32,963 bases of DNA from a virus: the IMG/VR virus record IMGVR_UViG_3300025674_000194, positions 1-32,963 of that record. One strand, written 5' to 3'. The notes under the pieces are model-generated. The model was given only the letters and a program-made list of their open reading frames with translations, made no database searches and had not been told where the DNA came from. A program made the translations under genes and the position numbers. Numbering within the stretch: position 1 is the first letter of the stretch; each line of letters begins with the position of its first letter. This document shows, in pieces, positions 16,635 through 24,211 of this stretch.

Positions 16635-18482
16635 TTAGTGTACATCACTATAGCGTTGACCATACTGAACATCAATACCCAAGTCAACATTTAATTTAAG
16701 TTCTTGATTAAGTTTTTCAATAGCCCAGATCAATGCATCTGTGTGTTCATTTTGTTCTCCTTCTTTAACAAGGTTAATAGACTCGTCATGAAACTGACCA
16801 ATGATGTTTGGTCTGCGTGTTCTGTAGTAAGCAACCCACTTGTCAAAACAATAAGCACCAGTGGATTGGTTAAGTGTAGAGAACACGTCCTTCTCATAAC
16901 GAAGCGAATGCCAGAAACCACTTACAGGATTTTGTACCCACATCTCGCCGTTGATCTTACGTATCTTCTGAGCCTCAGCAAATGCTTTGACTGACCAGTT
17001 ACGTTTCCAATAAGCATCAAGCAGTGACTGAGCATGGGGGATAGCCATACCTGTCGTACGAGATAACTTAGCTGCACCAACTCCGTAGGTCGCAGAGTAA
17101 TTCACAACCTTGTAGTTCTTGCGTAGTGCCTTAAGCTCTGGACGTTGACCTTGATTGTAAGCGTCAATGTCAGACTGTTTGATAGCACCTGCATGTTTAG
17201 CCAAGTCTAAGTGTGGATCAAAACCTTCTTGAGACATCTCGTGTACATACCCAGGATCATATGGATACATGTAGTGTCTCTTAGTTGTATCTTCAAGGGA
17301 TGTCATGTCAGCACCGCAAAGAACGTAACCCTCTGGAGCAATCAAGCAGCCACGTATCTCTTTACCCCACGGTCTGTCTACCCCAGGCAGATTGACTAAA
17401 GGTTTCTTGTGTTTGAATCGTAAGGTGTTGGTAAGACCGTCGATCTCAGCACGGACATAACCATTCTGCTCACACTCGATAAATGCCTCAAAGATTTTGA
17501 GTCTGTGTTGCATCACAGTTAAACCTTCGAGAACTTCTACGGCAGGGTTACTCTCAGCGATTAGCTTTACTGAGTCGGTAAGTTCACCATCCTTACGGAC
17601 TTGAGGAATCTTTCTTTCTTCTCCAGTCTCCTTGTTCTTGTCGTATTTAAAGGTGCAAGGTTCCCAACCAAGTGAGTACAACCAGTCCTTGACTTGATCA
17701 GTGGAATTAGGATTGGGTTGATCCCAACCTTTAATAACTTCTACTTCACCGTCATAGTGCATTGGTAGGCTGTGCTCTTGTAGGAGGTCAAACCAACGTT
17801 GTCCATGAGCAGATGGAGAACCATCTTTCTTGAAACAATTCTTTGGTTTTGTTTTCTTGGTGGTCACCTTGCGCTTTGGCATAACTTGAATAAGCTCTGC
17901 CTCTTTCTCAGACTTCTGTTGAGTAAGATCGTCCACACATTTCTGTGCCAACTCTATATCCAACTTCCATCCGATCCGTTCTGCTACTGAAGCGCAGTCC
18001 ATCTTGAACTCCAGATAGCGGAAGAACTTGTCTAACTTTACCTTGTCCTTGTAGATAAACATAAATCTTTTGAGAACGTCTTGCCACAAGAGCCAGTTTA
18101 TTTTTACATCCTCTGTACATCTGTGTGCATACTCCTCTCTAGTTAAGTTTTCCCAATCGTCAATCTGAGGTTTGGGTACACCAAAGTCCTCACCGAATGA
18201 CTCAAGTCCATGCTTAGGTCTATCGTAGTTTAGTACCCAAGACATAGGCAGTGTGTCAAAGAGACGTGCTGTCACCTTGATACCCAAGATCTTTTCTAGA
18301 AGTGGTACATCATATCTAACAATATTGTGACCAACCAACCCCCGCTGAGAGAGTATAAGATCACGCATGTCAGAATAATCAAACAAAGTTTTATAGTCTT
18401 TACCATCATGGGTATAGGATAAGCAGTGTATCTTTGTAGCCTGATCAAGTAGTCCATCAGCTTCTACATCAAATACAATCAT
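16635..18482 (-). CDS. Family A DNA polymerase (T7-like)
   Basis: The 615-residue replicative polymerase has an N-terminal 3'-5' proofreading domain (D5-V-E7 in FDVEADG; GHNIVRYDVPLL; HRCTEDVKINW) and a C-terminal polymerase. Motif A is ADMTSLEDTTKRH, motif B is RKNYKVVNYSATYG, and motif C is the HDE in GQFHDESINLV. At the position equivalent to E. coli Pol I Phe762 it has Tyr462, as T7 does. No 5'-3' nuclease domain is present, normal for this group. T7 polymerase uses host thioredoxin; whether this one does cannot be judged. Its ATG overlaps the primase-helicase stop as ATGA, coupling the two replisome proteins. Confidence 0.95.
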   Translation of the reverse strand: MIVFDVEADGLLDQATKIHCLSYTHDGKDYKTLFDYSDMRDLILSQRGLVGHNIVRYDVPLLEKILGIKVTARLFDTLPMSWVLNYDRPKHGLESFGEDFGVPKPQIDDWENLTREEYAHRCTEDVKINWLLWQDVLKRFMFIYKDKVKLDKFFRYLEFKMDCASVAERIGWKLDIELAQKCVDDLTQQKSEKEAELIQVMPKRKVTTKKTKPKNCFKKDGSPSAHGQRWFDLLQEHSLPMHYDGEVEVIKGWDQPNPNSTDQVKDWLYSLGWEPCTFKYDKNKETGEERKIPQVRKDGELTDSVKLIAESNPAVEVLEGLTVMQHRLKIFEAFIECEQNGYVRAEIDGLTNTLRFKHKKPLVNLPGVDRPWGKEIRGCLIAPEGYVLCGADMTSLEDTTKRHYMYPYDPGYVHEMSQEGFDPHLDLAKHAGAIKQSDIDAYNQGQRPELKALRKNYKVVNYSATYGVGAAKLSRTTGMAIPHAQSLLDAYWKRNWSVKAFAEAQKIRKINGEMWVQNPVSGFWHSLRYEKDVFSTLNQSTGAYCFDKWVAYYRTRRPNIIGQFHDESINLVKEGEQNEHTDALIWAIEKLNQELKLNVDLGIDVQYGQRYSDVH

Positions 18483-20092
18483 GCTGCTATATCACTCCTC
18501 TCGTAAGGTATTTCTTCTGTTAGGATCGTAGTCTCTGGATCGTAGTAGACTGAACCTGCTCTGCCCAATTTAGCAAATGGACGGTTTTTGTCAACAATAA
18601 ATTCAGTAGTGTTCTGAAGTATTTCATCCTCGGACTCGGTGTCACGTTCAATCTTTACACAGATAATAGCTTCCTCTTCAAGAGAGGCTGCATACTTTGT
18701 GCGTCCATCGTCATTGACCTGTGATATAAATACCACACCGATGTTCAACTCCTTGGCAAGCTGTGCCATACGTGACCCAAGTGTAGTCAAGGTACTGGTA
18801 GCACCATCAACACCAGAGTTAGACAAGTAAGCCAGACGTTGTACGTGATCAACAAACACGAAGTCAGCACCGAAAGATGTGACTGCCATACGTGTGTAGT
18901 CAAGCAAGGTCAGAGGATCGTCATGAGACTGCATCTCAAAGATGATTGTCCTGTTGTTCTCTGAGTCAGCAATCTTGTTGGCTGCTGCTTCAACTTGATC
19001 AAGGGTGTAACCATTACGGTCTGCATCCTCTTTGGTACGGACGTTGACACCTAACTCATACGTAGCCATAGCACGTAGGGTAGTAGACTTCATCTCTTCC
19101 ATGTGAAGTAGAGCAACCTTGACACCCTCATTGTGCAGTAGGCCAGTCTCGAAGTAACGTATCACCTCAGTCTTACCAGTACCACGAGGTGCTTTGATAA
19201 ACGTCAGGCCACCCTTCACCATGCCACGAATCTTTTCGTCAAGTCCTGCATGACCAGTAGGTACATACTCGTAGGGATTCTCTGTGCGTAGTGCATTCGA
19301 GAAGTCTTCACTGGAACAGAAGAAGTTCTCAGGGCTGTACCGCATGGGCTTCTTAGCTGCCCACATCAAGTCCTTACCATCACCTGCTTGCAAGAAGTCG
19401 TTGGCATCCTTATGCTTGGACATAGGGACATACCAGAACTTATCTGGGAATGCTTGGTACAACTTATCAGCTGCCCTACGTCCCGCATGATCAAGCTCAC
19501 CTGCGTAGACGATCTCTTTGAAAGACGACAGATAAAGGTGATTGTGTGCTATAAACTTCTCACCGATACTTGCAGAGGGCAGTGACTTCACAGGAAATGT
19601 CTTGCCTAGGATTTGATACAGTGATGCAGCATCGAACTCACCCTCGGTTAGATAGATACGCTGTGATGTACCTGCGTTGAACTCTGGACCAAACAGATGG
19701 TTCATGCCCATGCCCCGATCCTTAGTCCATGACTTAGACTTGTCGTCAACCAAACGGTACTTGACCGTGTGTGGATACTTGTAAGCATAACGCACTGGTC
19801 TACCGTCTTCGCCCTGCTGTATGGCAATACCGTACAGTTCGGCTACGTCAGTATCAAGGCCACGTATGCCCTCATGTGTTTGTGACACTATGGGTATGTC
19901 CATAGGGTTTCTCCTTTCTTTCAAAGGATATTCAGCCTTCACCCATTCGAATACCTCTGGCATATCTTTAGATGGGTAGGCTCTCGAACAAGAATGACAA
20001 TGGCCAAAACCGTCATCATTCCAATTAAAAGCGTCACTTGATCCGCAATCAGTGTACGGACAAGCTAAGTGTGGGTTGTCATTGTTTGCCAC
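18479..20092 (-). CDS. Primase-helicase (T7 gp4-like)
   Basis: I place the start at the GTG at 20092, because GGAGG lies 6 bases upstream and the zinc motif follows at once; an upstream start at 20140 would add 16 implausible residues. The 537-residue product has an N-terminal zinc-binding domain (C11, C16, C32, C35), a TOPRIM primase core (YLTEGEFD with Glu151; GELDHAG with Asp201), and a RecA-type helicase with Walker A APRGTGKT (301-308) and Walker B FVFVDH. It would unwind DNA and lay primers for the adjacent polymerase. The order zinc-TOPRIM-helicase is that of bifunctional T7 gp4. The first 14 bases overlap the preceding gene. Confidence 0.93.
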   Translation of the reverse strand: MANNDNPHLACPYTDCGSSDAFNWNDDGFGHCHSCSRAYPSKDMPEVFEWVKAEYPLKERRNPMDIPIVSQTHEGIRGLDTDVAELYGIAIQQGEDGRPVRYAYKYPHTVKYRLVDDKSKSWTKDRGMGMNHLFGPEFNAGTSQRIYLTEGEFDAASLYQILGKTFPVKSLPSASIGEKFIAHNHLYLSSFKEIVYAGELDHAGRRAADKLYQAFPDKFWYVPMSKHKDANDFLQAGDGKDLMWAAKKPMRYSPENFFCSSEDFSNALRTENPYEYVPTGHAGLDEKIRGMVKGGLTFIKAPRGTGKTEVIRYFETGLLHNEGVKVALLHMEEMKSTTLRAMATYELGVNVRTKEDADRNGYTLDQVEAAANKIADSENNRTIIFEMQSHDDPLTLLDYTRMAVTSFGADFVFVDHVQRLAYLSNSGVDGATSTLTTLGSRMAQLAKELNIGVVFISQVNDDGRTKYAASLEEEAIICVKIERDTESEDEILQNTTEFIVDKNRPFAKLGRAGSVYYDPETTILTEEIPYERSDIAA

Positions 20093-20321
20093 GATTAACC
20101 TCCAATCTGAAAGCCCCCTCGGGACTCTCCATTGCAGCATACAGATCTACGAGCTGTTGTAAAGACATAACTATCACGTCATTCTTTTTCGTCTTTTCGT
20201 TGTACTGCATTATATATACACGGCCATCATCACTGATGATCACACTTACATCCTCGAACCTATCCTTCTCGTCAAGGGTACGGATGAATGCATGATCATA
20301 TTCTAACTCAACTGTGTACAT
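20079..20321 (-). CDS. Small hypothetical protein upstream of primase-helicase
   Basis: An 80-residue protein beginning MYTVELEYDHAFIRTLDEKD, with beta-rich charged sequence followed by an Arg/Glu-rich helix. AAGGAAGA precedes its ATG, which overlaps the upstream stop as TAATG. Its end contains the ribosome-binding site of the primase-helicase. No family was recognised; location suggests an accessory of replication. Confidence 0.7.
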   Translation of the reverse strand: MYTVELEYDHAFIRTLDEKDRFEDVSVIISDDGRVYIMQYNEKTKKNDVIVMSLQQLVDLYAAMESPEGAFRLEVNRGKQ

Positions 20322-20572
20322 TATTCTTCCTTATCTTCTACCCCAAATTTATACTCTGTCAGATCGTCTGCTTCATACTTTATATGGTCCTCAATGAAGT
20401 CATATACAACCTGCAAGTCTAACTTTGCTGCTGCACAGTACAGCACTAGCTTCAGCCCTTCTTCTTGTAGTAGCTTGGCACAGTTGTTATCCAAGTGGAA
20501 CTGATAGGTGGCACTACCATCCTCGTGCTCCTCTACTTGTTCTACTCCTATCATACCTGAGTCAGTCATCAT
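20321..20572 (-). CDS. Small acidic hypothetical protein
   Basis: An 83-residue acidic protein (MMTDSGMIGVEQVEEHEDGS, ending EYKFGVEDKEE). The first part looks like two beta-strands, followed by helices containing LLQEEGLKLVLYCAAAKLDL. AAGGGGAAGA lies just upstream of its ATGATG start. The stop overlaps the next start as TAATG. I do not recognise a family. Confidence 0.7.
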   Translation of the reverse strand: MMTDSGMIGVEQVEEHEDGSATYQFHLDNNCAKLLQEEGLKLVLYCAAAKLDLQVVYDFIEDHIKYEADDLTEYKFGVEDKEE

Positions 20573-20598
20573 TCTTCCCCTTCATGATATTCATATAG

Positions 20599-20772
20599 CT
20601 ATATTGCATCGCAGCACTCCCCATACTGGAAGTCACAACAGTCACAATAAATAACATCTCGGGAAATTTCCTCCGAATATGGGCATGGGTGCTTTTCTTG
20701 CTTGCCTTTGCACTTGTCCTCACTATGGAGTTCAAGGCACATCTCGCAGTATTTTTCTTCATAGTCAGTCAT
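20599..20772 (-). CDS. Tiny cysteine-rich, probable zinc-binding protein
   Basis: Translating the minus strand from the ATG that overlaps the thyX stop (ATGA) gives 57 residues: MTDYEEKYCEMCLELHSED, a central CPYS, and YCDCCDFQYGECCDAI at the end. Nine cysteines in C-x2-C-like pairs suggest one or two zinc-binding knuckles. A second ATG at 20775 would add one Met. It would be a stand-alone mini zinc finger; target unknown. Confidence 0.7.
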   Translation of the reverse strand: MTDYEEKYCEMCLELHSEDKCKGKQEKHPCPYSEEISRDVIYCDCCDFQYGECCDAI

Positions 20773-21452
20773 CATTCTTCATACATCCTTAATGCTTCCC
20801 AAGACATGGGATACAGGTTTTCCATCTCCTCGTCAATAGCATCTGCAACTACACGAGTCTCTGCCTGTGTGTCATCCTTGCAACGTAGGCTACACATCTT
20901 AGCAAAACTAAACACAGTACCTGACCAATACCACTCAGTCATCATAGACTGTGGCAATACCATACGTGCTTGCTCAGGTGCTACACCCTGTTCCAGTAGG
21001 TAGTTATATGTCTCTAGACTGTAGACATTTATCTCAGTCGGGTGGTAGGCTTGCCGCATTTGGTGATCCTCATAGAGTGTAACGACACCTTCACTACCCT
21101 GCTTCTTGTCTGCACTACGTCCACGCCACTGGTCAGGCTCATAGAACTCAGGCTCTTCATCCACGTACCTACGGCTGATCTCATTCCAAGGCATGTACTC
21201 ATGCTTGACTAGCTGACGTGCTACAAAGACAGGAGCCTTGACATGGAACGTAGTGAACGTGTGGTTGAACGGTGACTTGTGGTTGTGCCTCGCAAGGTAT
21301 TCAATCAGTCTGCAGTCTTTGGCAGACAATACCTTAGCCTCACCGTTGTGTACTCTGGGTAGCCAGTCAGACTTCTTACCAAAGCTGACCCTAGCTGCAT
21401 TGACTACAGATAGATCACTACCCATGTGGTCAACGTATGTTACTTCAATCAT
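20772..21452 (-). CDS. thyX: Flavin-dependent thymidylate synthase ThyX
   Basis: ThyX makes dTMP from dUMP with FAD, NADPH and methylene-folate. I use the ATG at 21452 because GGAGGT lies upstream and MIEVTYVDHMGSDLSVVNAA is the usual N-terminus; the 226-residue length is normal. RHNHKSPFNHT (55-65) is a conserved FAD/dUMP segment. The signature at 79-95 reads RQLVKHEYMPWNEISRRY, so the classic RHR is replaced by K-H-E. Related KH variants occur in other phage ThyX proteins, so activity is likely. Its start overlaps a 56-residue gene stop as ATGA. It supplies dTTP together with the RNR and MazG of this operon. Confidence 0.92.
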   Translation of the reverse strand: MIEVTYVDHMGSDLSVVNAARVSFGKKSDWLPRVHNGEAKVLSAKDCRLIEYLARHNHKSPFNHTFTTFHVKAPVFVARQLVKHEYMPWNEISRRYVDEEPEFYEPDQWRGRSADKKQGSEGVVTLYEDHQMRQAYHPTEINVYSLETYNYLLEQGVAPEQARMVLPQSMMTEWYWSGTVFSFAKMCSLRCKDDTQAETRVVADAIDEEMENLYPMSWEALRMYEE

Positions 21453-21619
21453 TTTACTTTCACCTCCAAACAAGCAACTGCCTCACCCTGATGTGTCACC
21501 AAGACTTGTGCATCATTAAGTGCAGTAATGCAATCTTCTTTTTTAGAATAGGTATTTAACTGGTAGTAGTCAATACCTTGGCTATTAGTTACCTGAAACC
21601 ATATCAATACCCAAACCAT
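21449..21619 (-). CDS. Small hypothetical protein with hydrophobic N-terminus
   Basis: The gap before thyX holds a 56-residue frame: MVWVLIWFQVTNSQGIDYYQ, then KKEDCITALNDAQV and a hydrophobic-polar tail ending LEVKVK. Start and stop both overlap neighbours (TAATG at 21619, ATGA at 21449). AGGAGAT lies 6-12 bases upstream. It may be exported or membrane-anchored. Its layout, with a hydrophobic start, aromatic middle, one Cys and a helix, resembles the small protein at 31396-31584. Confidence 0.65.
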   Translation of the reverse strand: MVWVLIWFQVTNSQGIDYYQLNTYSKKEDCITALNDAQVLVTHQGEAVACLEVKVK

Positions 21620-21837
21620 TAGTCATATCTCCTAACTTTCCAGTTCACCCAGCACTCAAGACAATGCCCTTTTCCAAGGAACAAGTCAATAGCAAATACA
21701 AGGTGAGGTAAACCATCACGTTTTCTCTGCCAGTTCCTAGCACTAAATGTTTGTTGACCTTGACCACCAAGCATCTTGTTTAGATTAATGGATAGTCTAA
21801 CCAAGCGTTTATAAATCTTATTGTATCGGACCTTCAT
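21619..21837 (-). CDS. Small basic hypothetical protein
   Basis: From the ATG at 21837 the product is 72 residues (MKVRYNKIYKRLVRLSINLN...), strongly basic, with C-x2-C near the end (GHCLECWVNWK). Starts at 21846 or the TTG at 21861 are possible; no clear ribosome-binding site decides. It overlaps the preceding gene by about 20 bases. Not recognised; nucleic-acid binding is plausible from charge. Confidence 0.6.
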   Translation of the reverse strand: MKVRYNKIYKRLVRLSINLNKMLGGQGQQTFSARNWQRKRDGLPHLVFAIDLFLGKGHCLECWVNWKVRRYD

Positions 21838-22006
21838 ACCAATCATCCCAAGTTTCTGCAAGCTGATTGTGGAACTCCACGTCAGCTGCCATTAAAAATA
21901 AAAGATGAGCAAGCTCAGGTGCATACTCATCCTCTAGTGTTCCATCTTGGAAACACTTACCCCAATGTCGGAACGTATCCGCAGGTATCTCTCTAGGTTT
22001 CTTCAT
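21818..22006 (-). CDS. Small hypothetical protein
   Basis: With the ATG at 22006 the product is 62 residues: MKKPREIPADTFRHWGKCFQ then an acidic helical part containing APELAHLLFLMAADVEFH and a Trp-rich end (ETWDDWYEGPIQ). GAGGAG lies upstream inside the preceding gene. No family was recognised. Confidence 0.65.
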   Translation of the reverse strand: MKKPREIPADTFRHWGKCFQDGTLEDEYAPELAHLLFLMAADVEFHNQLAETWDDWYEGPIQ

Positions 22007-22124
22007 TCTCTTCTGTCTCCTCACCTACTTTAAATGTTACAGTGACATAACCGAACTCATCCGTAACCCATACCTCGTGAATTGGACAAGTACGAAGCCA
22101 CTCCCAAAACTCTTCTCTAGTCAT
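21993..22124 (-). CDS. Very small acidic hypothetical protein
   Basis: A 43-residue frame fills the space after the integrase: MTREEFWEWLRTCPIHEVWV, then DEFGYVTVTFKVGEETEENEET. The start overlaps the integrase stop as ATGA and AGGAG lies upstream within the integrase. The acidic tail and beta-strand pattern look like a small binding protein. Unrecognised. Confidence 0.65.
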   Translation of the reverse strand: MTREEFWEWLRTCPIHEVWVTDEFGYVTVTFKVGEETEENEET

Positions 22125-23005
22125 TCTCTTTGTCTCCTATCTAGTGCAGCTCTCGCAGTCTTCAAGCTGAACTTGTTGTAAGGGTTGAGGCTCTGTACAT
22201 TCTTGTGTCCAGATACCGATTGAATTGCAAGATGATCTACCCCACTCTCAATCATCTGCACAATGGCAGTCTTTCTCAGGTCACCCACTCTGAGGTCATC
22301 AGGTAGCCCTGCAGTGTCCTTAACTTCTCCAAGCAGGGTGATCATCTGAGCAATCGTTAGCGGCCTGTAGGCGTTGTCCTGTGGCCTGTGGTGAGGTACT
22401 ACGTACGGTTGGAAGTCCCAGTCCTCCTTCTGCTGCTTGAGCATGGTGATTAGATTGTCAGGTATTGGTAGCTCAACGGTAGCACCACGCTTACTCTGTG
22501 TGATTGTTACCACACCCTCGTCTAAGTCTAGGTTATCCCAAGTGAGGTTGCGTATGTCTACTGGACGTTGACCCCACTCGTAACACATCAGGACAATCAG
22601 TCCAATGTTTCTCCAATTAAAGTTGGTAAAGGCAGTGTCAAGAAACCTCATGACCTGCTCGTGTGTCCAGACCACAGACCGTGGCTCACTGGTGCGCTTA
22701 CGTACTCGTGACATAGGGTTGACCGTGAGCTTCTCCATTGTGATCAGGTAGTTCATTACGACAGAGAAGATACGTGCATTGTGATTTGCATTGGCAGTAG
22801 ATGTTTCCGACTCCCAAGTGTCATAGATCTCAGTGCATAATGGTACGTTGATGTTGTGGATCGAGATGTTGCCCAAAGTTCTACCATTTACAGACATACG
22901 ACAGAAAGAATTAAGTGCTGTCTCGTAACCCTTCTGTGAGGAAGCTGCAAGAGAAGCGAACTGTCTGGTATGTAGGTATTCATTTACGGCTGTCTTGAAT
23001 CTCAT
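22121..23005 (-). CDS. int: Tyrosine recombinase (integrase)
   Basis: From the ATG at 23005 (AGGA nearby) the protein has 294 residues. An N-terminal SAM-like core-binding domain (about 1-100) precedes a catalytic domain with Arg147 (YEWGQRPVDI), Lys172 (SKRGATVELP), the DLRKT box with Arg244, His267 (SVSGHKN) and nucleophile Tyr276 (NPYNKFS). The His usually found three residues before the second Arg is Gly here, a variation seen in some active members. There is no long N-terminal arm-binding domain, so it is a simple recombinase. It follows tRNA-Arg directly and opens the replication operon, suggesting integration, or concatemer resolution, is possible. Target site unknown. Confidence 0.9.
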   Translation of the reverse strand: MRFKTAVNEYLHTRQFASLAASSQKGYETALNSFCRMSVNGRTLGNISIHNINVPLCTEIYDTWESETSTANANHNARIFSVVMNYLITMEKLTVNPMSRVRKRTSEPRSVVWTHEQVMRFLDTAFTNFNWRNIGLIVLMCYEWGQRPVDIRNLTWDNLDLDEGVVTITQSKRGATVELPIPDNLITMLKQQKEDWDFQPYVVPHHRPQDNAYRPLTIAQMITLLGEVKDTAGLPDDLRVGDLRKTAIVQMIESGVDHLAIQSVSGHKNVQSLNPYNKFSLKTARAALDRRQRE

Positions 23006-23049
23006 ATCTTTCCTATCCAGTGAGAACAATCGTCATGTGGATCATCCAT
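23002..23049 (-). CDS. Candidate 15-residue leader peptide of the integrase
   Basis: AGGAG (6 bases upstream) precedes an ATG at 23049 that opens a 15-codon frame, MDDPHDDCSHWIGKI. Its TGA overlaps the integrase ATG (ATATGA). This layout is typical of a coupled leader that controls translation of the next gene. Too short to prove by sequence alone. Confidence 0.45.
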   Translation of the reverse strand: MDDPHDDCSHWIGKI

Positions 23050-23065
23050 GTCTAACTCCTAGGTT

Positions 23066-23142
23066 TGGCCCACCCCGCAGGACTCGAACCTGCAACCCCC
23101 TGATTAGAAGTCAGGTGCTCTGTCCAGTTGAGCTAGGGGTGG
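23066..23142 (-). tRNA. tRNA-Arg (UCU)
   Basis: A complete cloverleaf can be drawn: acceptor CCACCCC/GGGGTGG with a G discriminator and encoded CCA, D stem GCTC/GAGC, anticodon stem CCTGA/TCAGG with loop CTTCTAA, and T arm GCAGG-TTCGAGT-CCTGC. The anticodon UCU reads AGA (and perhaps AGG). AGA is common in the plus-strand virion genes, so the tRNA may support their translation. The first pair is C1-G72. It lies 60 bp downstream of a promoter and next to the integrase, so it may also relate to an attachment site. Confidence 0.93.
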
Positions 23143-23145
23143 CGA

Positions 23146-23214
23146 ACCTAAAGTTATACTTAAAGTATTAATTATTTCTAGAAGAAATATTAAATACCTT
23201 AAGTTACTTTAAGT
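23146..23214. repeat. Four ACYTWAAGT elements, left control region
   Basis: Four copies of the 9-bp near-palindrome occur at 23146 (ACCTAAAGT), 23158 (ACTTAAAGT), 23196 (ACCTTAAGT) and 23206 (ACTTTAAGT). Pairs are 12 and 10 bp apart. They fill the space between a minus-strand promoter and tRNA-Arg. The same element recurs six times at 29433-29537. Confidence 0.75.
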
Positions 23215-23215
23215 A

Positions 23216-23244
23216 TACATAAGGCTTGTCGTTTAGCCTGTCAA
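23216..23244 (-). promoter_or_regulatory. Sigma70-type promoter for tRNA-Arg/integrase/replication operon
   Basis: TTGACA (23239-23244) lies 17 bp from TATGTA (23216-23221), reading on the minus strand. The -35 is preceded by ACCCC, as at the right promoter at 29389. ACTTAAAGT elements begin 1 bp downstream of the -10. It would drive tRNA-Arg and, by read-through, the whole 22-10.8 kb arm. Confidence 0.7.
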
Positions 23245-23248
23245 GGGG

Positions 23249-24211
23249 TCACCCAAAATATTTTTTACTAACACGGGCAGTGTAGTCATCCATGTAACTT
23301 GAGTAGGCACTCACATCGTCTATGTCGCAGTCTTCCATCAAGCCATAGGCGGTGTAACCGTAGCCGTCAAGTAATTCTGCGATCTTGTGAGGGTAGTCGA
23401 TGACTAGTTGCTCAAGCTGACAAACATTTTCTTCATCAACTTTGTTACTATACTTAGACGAGTATCCCCAAGTGTCCTCGACAATAGATGGGTCACGCTT
23501 GAACACTAACTGTGTCCAGTCAGCTAGACACAAGGCAGTCAGCAAAGTGTCAGCAAAATCAAGGTCTTGCGTCTCGTTTACACCATGCTGTCCATAGTAT
23601 CCGACACTGATGTTGGTACACTCAGACACGATACCAGAGTACTCATTGCTGTCAGTGTAAGAGCCACCGTCATCAGCTTCTAGTTGTGGTAGATTGAGTG
23701 CCTCGGCAAAGGACTTGGCGAATGCATCTGATGCAGTACGCATACCCATCTGGTGTGTGATCACAGACTTGTCACCGTAACGATCAAAGCTGATCACTGC
23801 GTCAAGTTGGTCAAGCCACTCGGGGTAATCTGTGATGAGGGCACGACTACCTTTGCACCCGACTTCTTCAGCTGCATGTACAACATACACACCCTCAACA
23901 CCTTCTTCAATCATACCAAGCATAAGCCATACACCAGTGGTACAGTCAGCACCAAGGCAGTTGGATTCCTTGCTGTTGGCTACAGACACTACGTCATTGG
24001 TGACGACTAGCTTCTGCATACCGTCAGTCTTGTGGACTGTGTCATGGTGTGACGTAAAGCACAGGTTAGGCTTGTCACCCACGATGTGGATGTAGTTGCC
24101 ATGATCATCTGGTCTACCGAACGTAGGTTCGAGAAACCGTTTGCAAAATTCTCGTTGCGTTAGGCTACCCTCTGGGCGTTTGTAACGCAGCATTTCAATT
24201 AAACTATACAT
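23249..24211 (-). CDS. M20/M28-type zinc peptidase-like protein
   Basis: This 320-residue protein has the di-zinc exopeptidase signature in order: H55-x-D57 (SHHDTVH), D89 in LGADC, the catalytic/metal pair E115-E116 (AAEEVGCKGS), D143 (SFDRYG) and H209 (YYGQHGVNE). The usual GADD is GADC here. It is somewhat short and lacks an obvious dimerisation domain. Such enzymes cleave small peptides or acyl-amino acids in the cytoplasm; there is no signal peptide. It is the last gene of the 27.9-23.2 kb operon, overlapping the Cys-rich protein gene by 8 bases. Its substrate and its use to a phage are unknown. Confidence 0.8.
   Translation of the reverse strand: MYSLIEMLRYKRPEGSLTQREFCKRFLEPTFGRPDDHGNYIHIVGDKPNLCFTSHHDTVHKTDGMQKLVVTNDVVSVANSKESNCLGADCTTGVWLMLGMIEEGVEGVYVVHAAEEVGCKGSRALITDYPEWLDQLDAVISFDRYGDKSVITHQMGMRTASDAFAKSFAEALNLPQLEADDGGSYTDSNEYSGIVSECTNISVGYYGQHGVNETQDLDFADTLLTALCLADWTQLVFKRDPSIVEDTWGYSSKYSNKVDEENVCQLEQLVIDYPHKIAELLDGYGYTAYGLMEDCDIDDVSAYSSYMDDYTARVSKKYFG

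Noticed and set aside
20562-20762. 66-codon minus-strand frame over the mini zinc-protein gene
   Set aside because: The overlapping frame at 20599-20772 is coupled to thyX by ATGA and gives patterned cysteines, so it is the real one.
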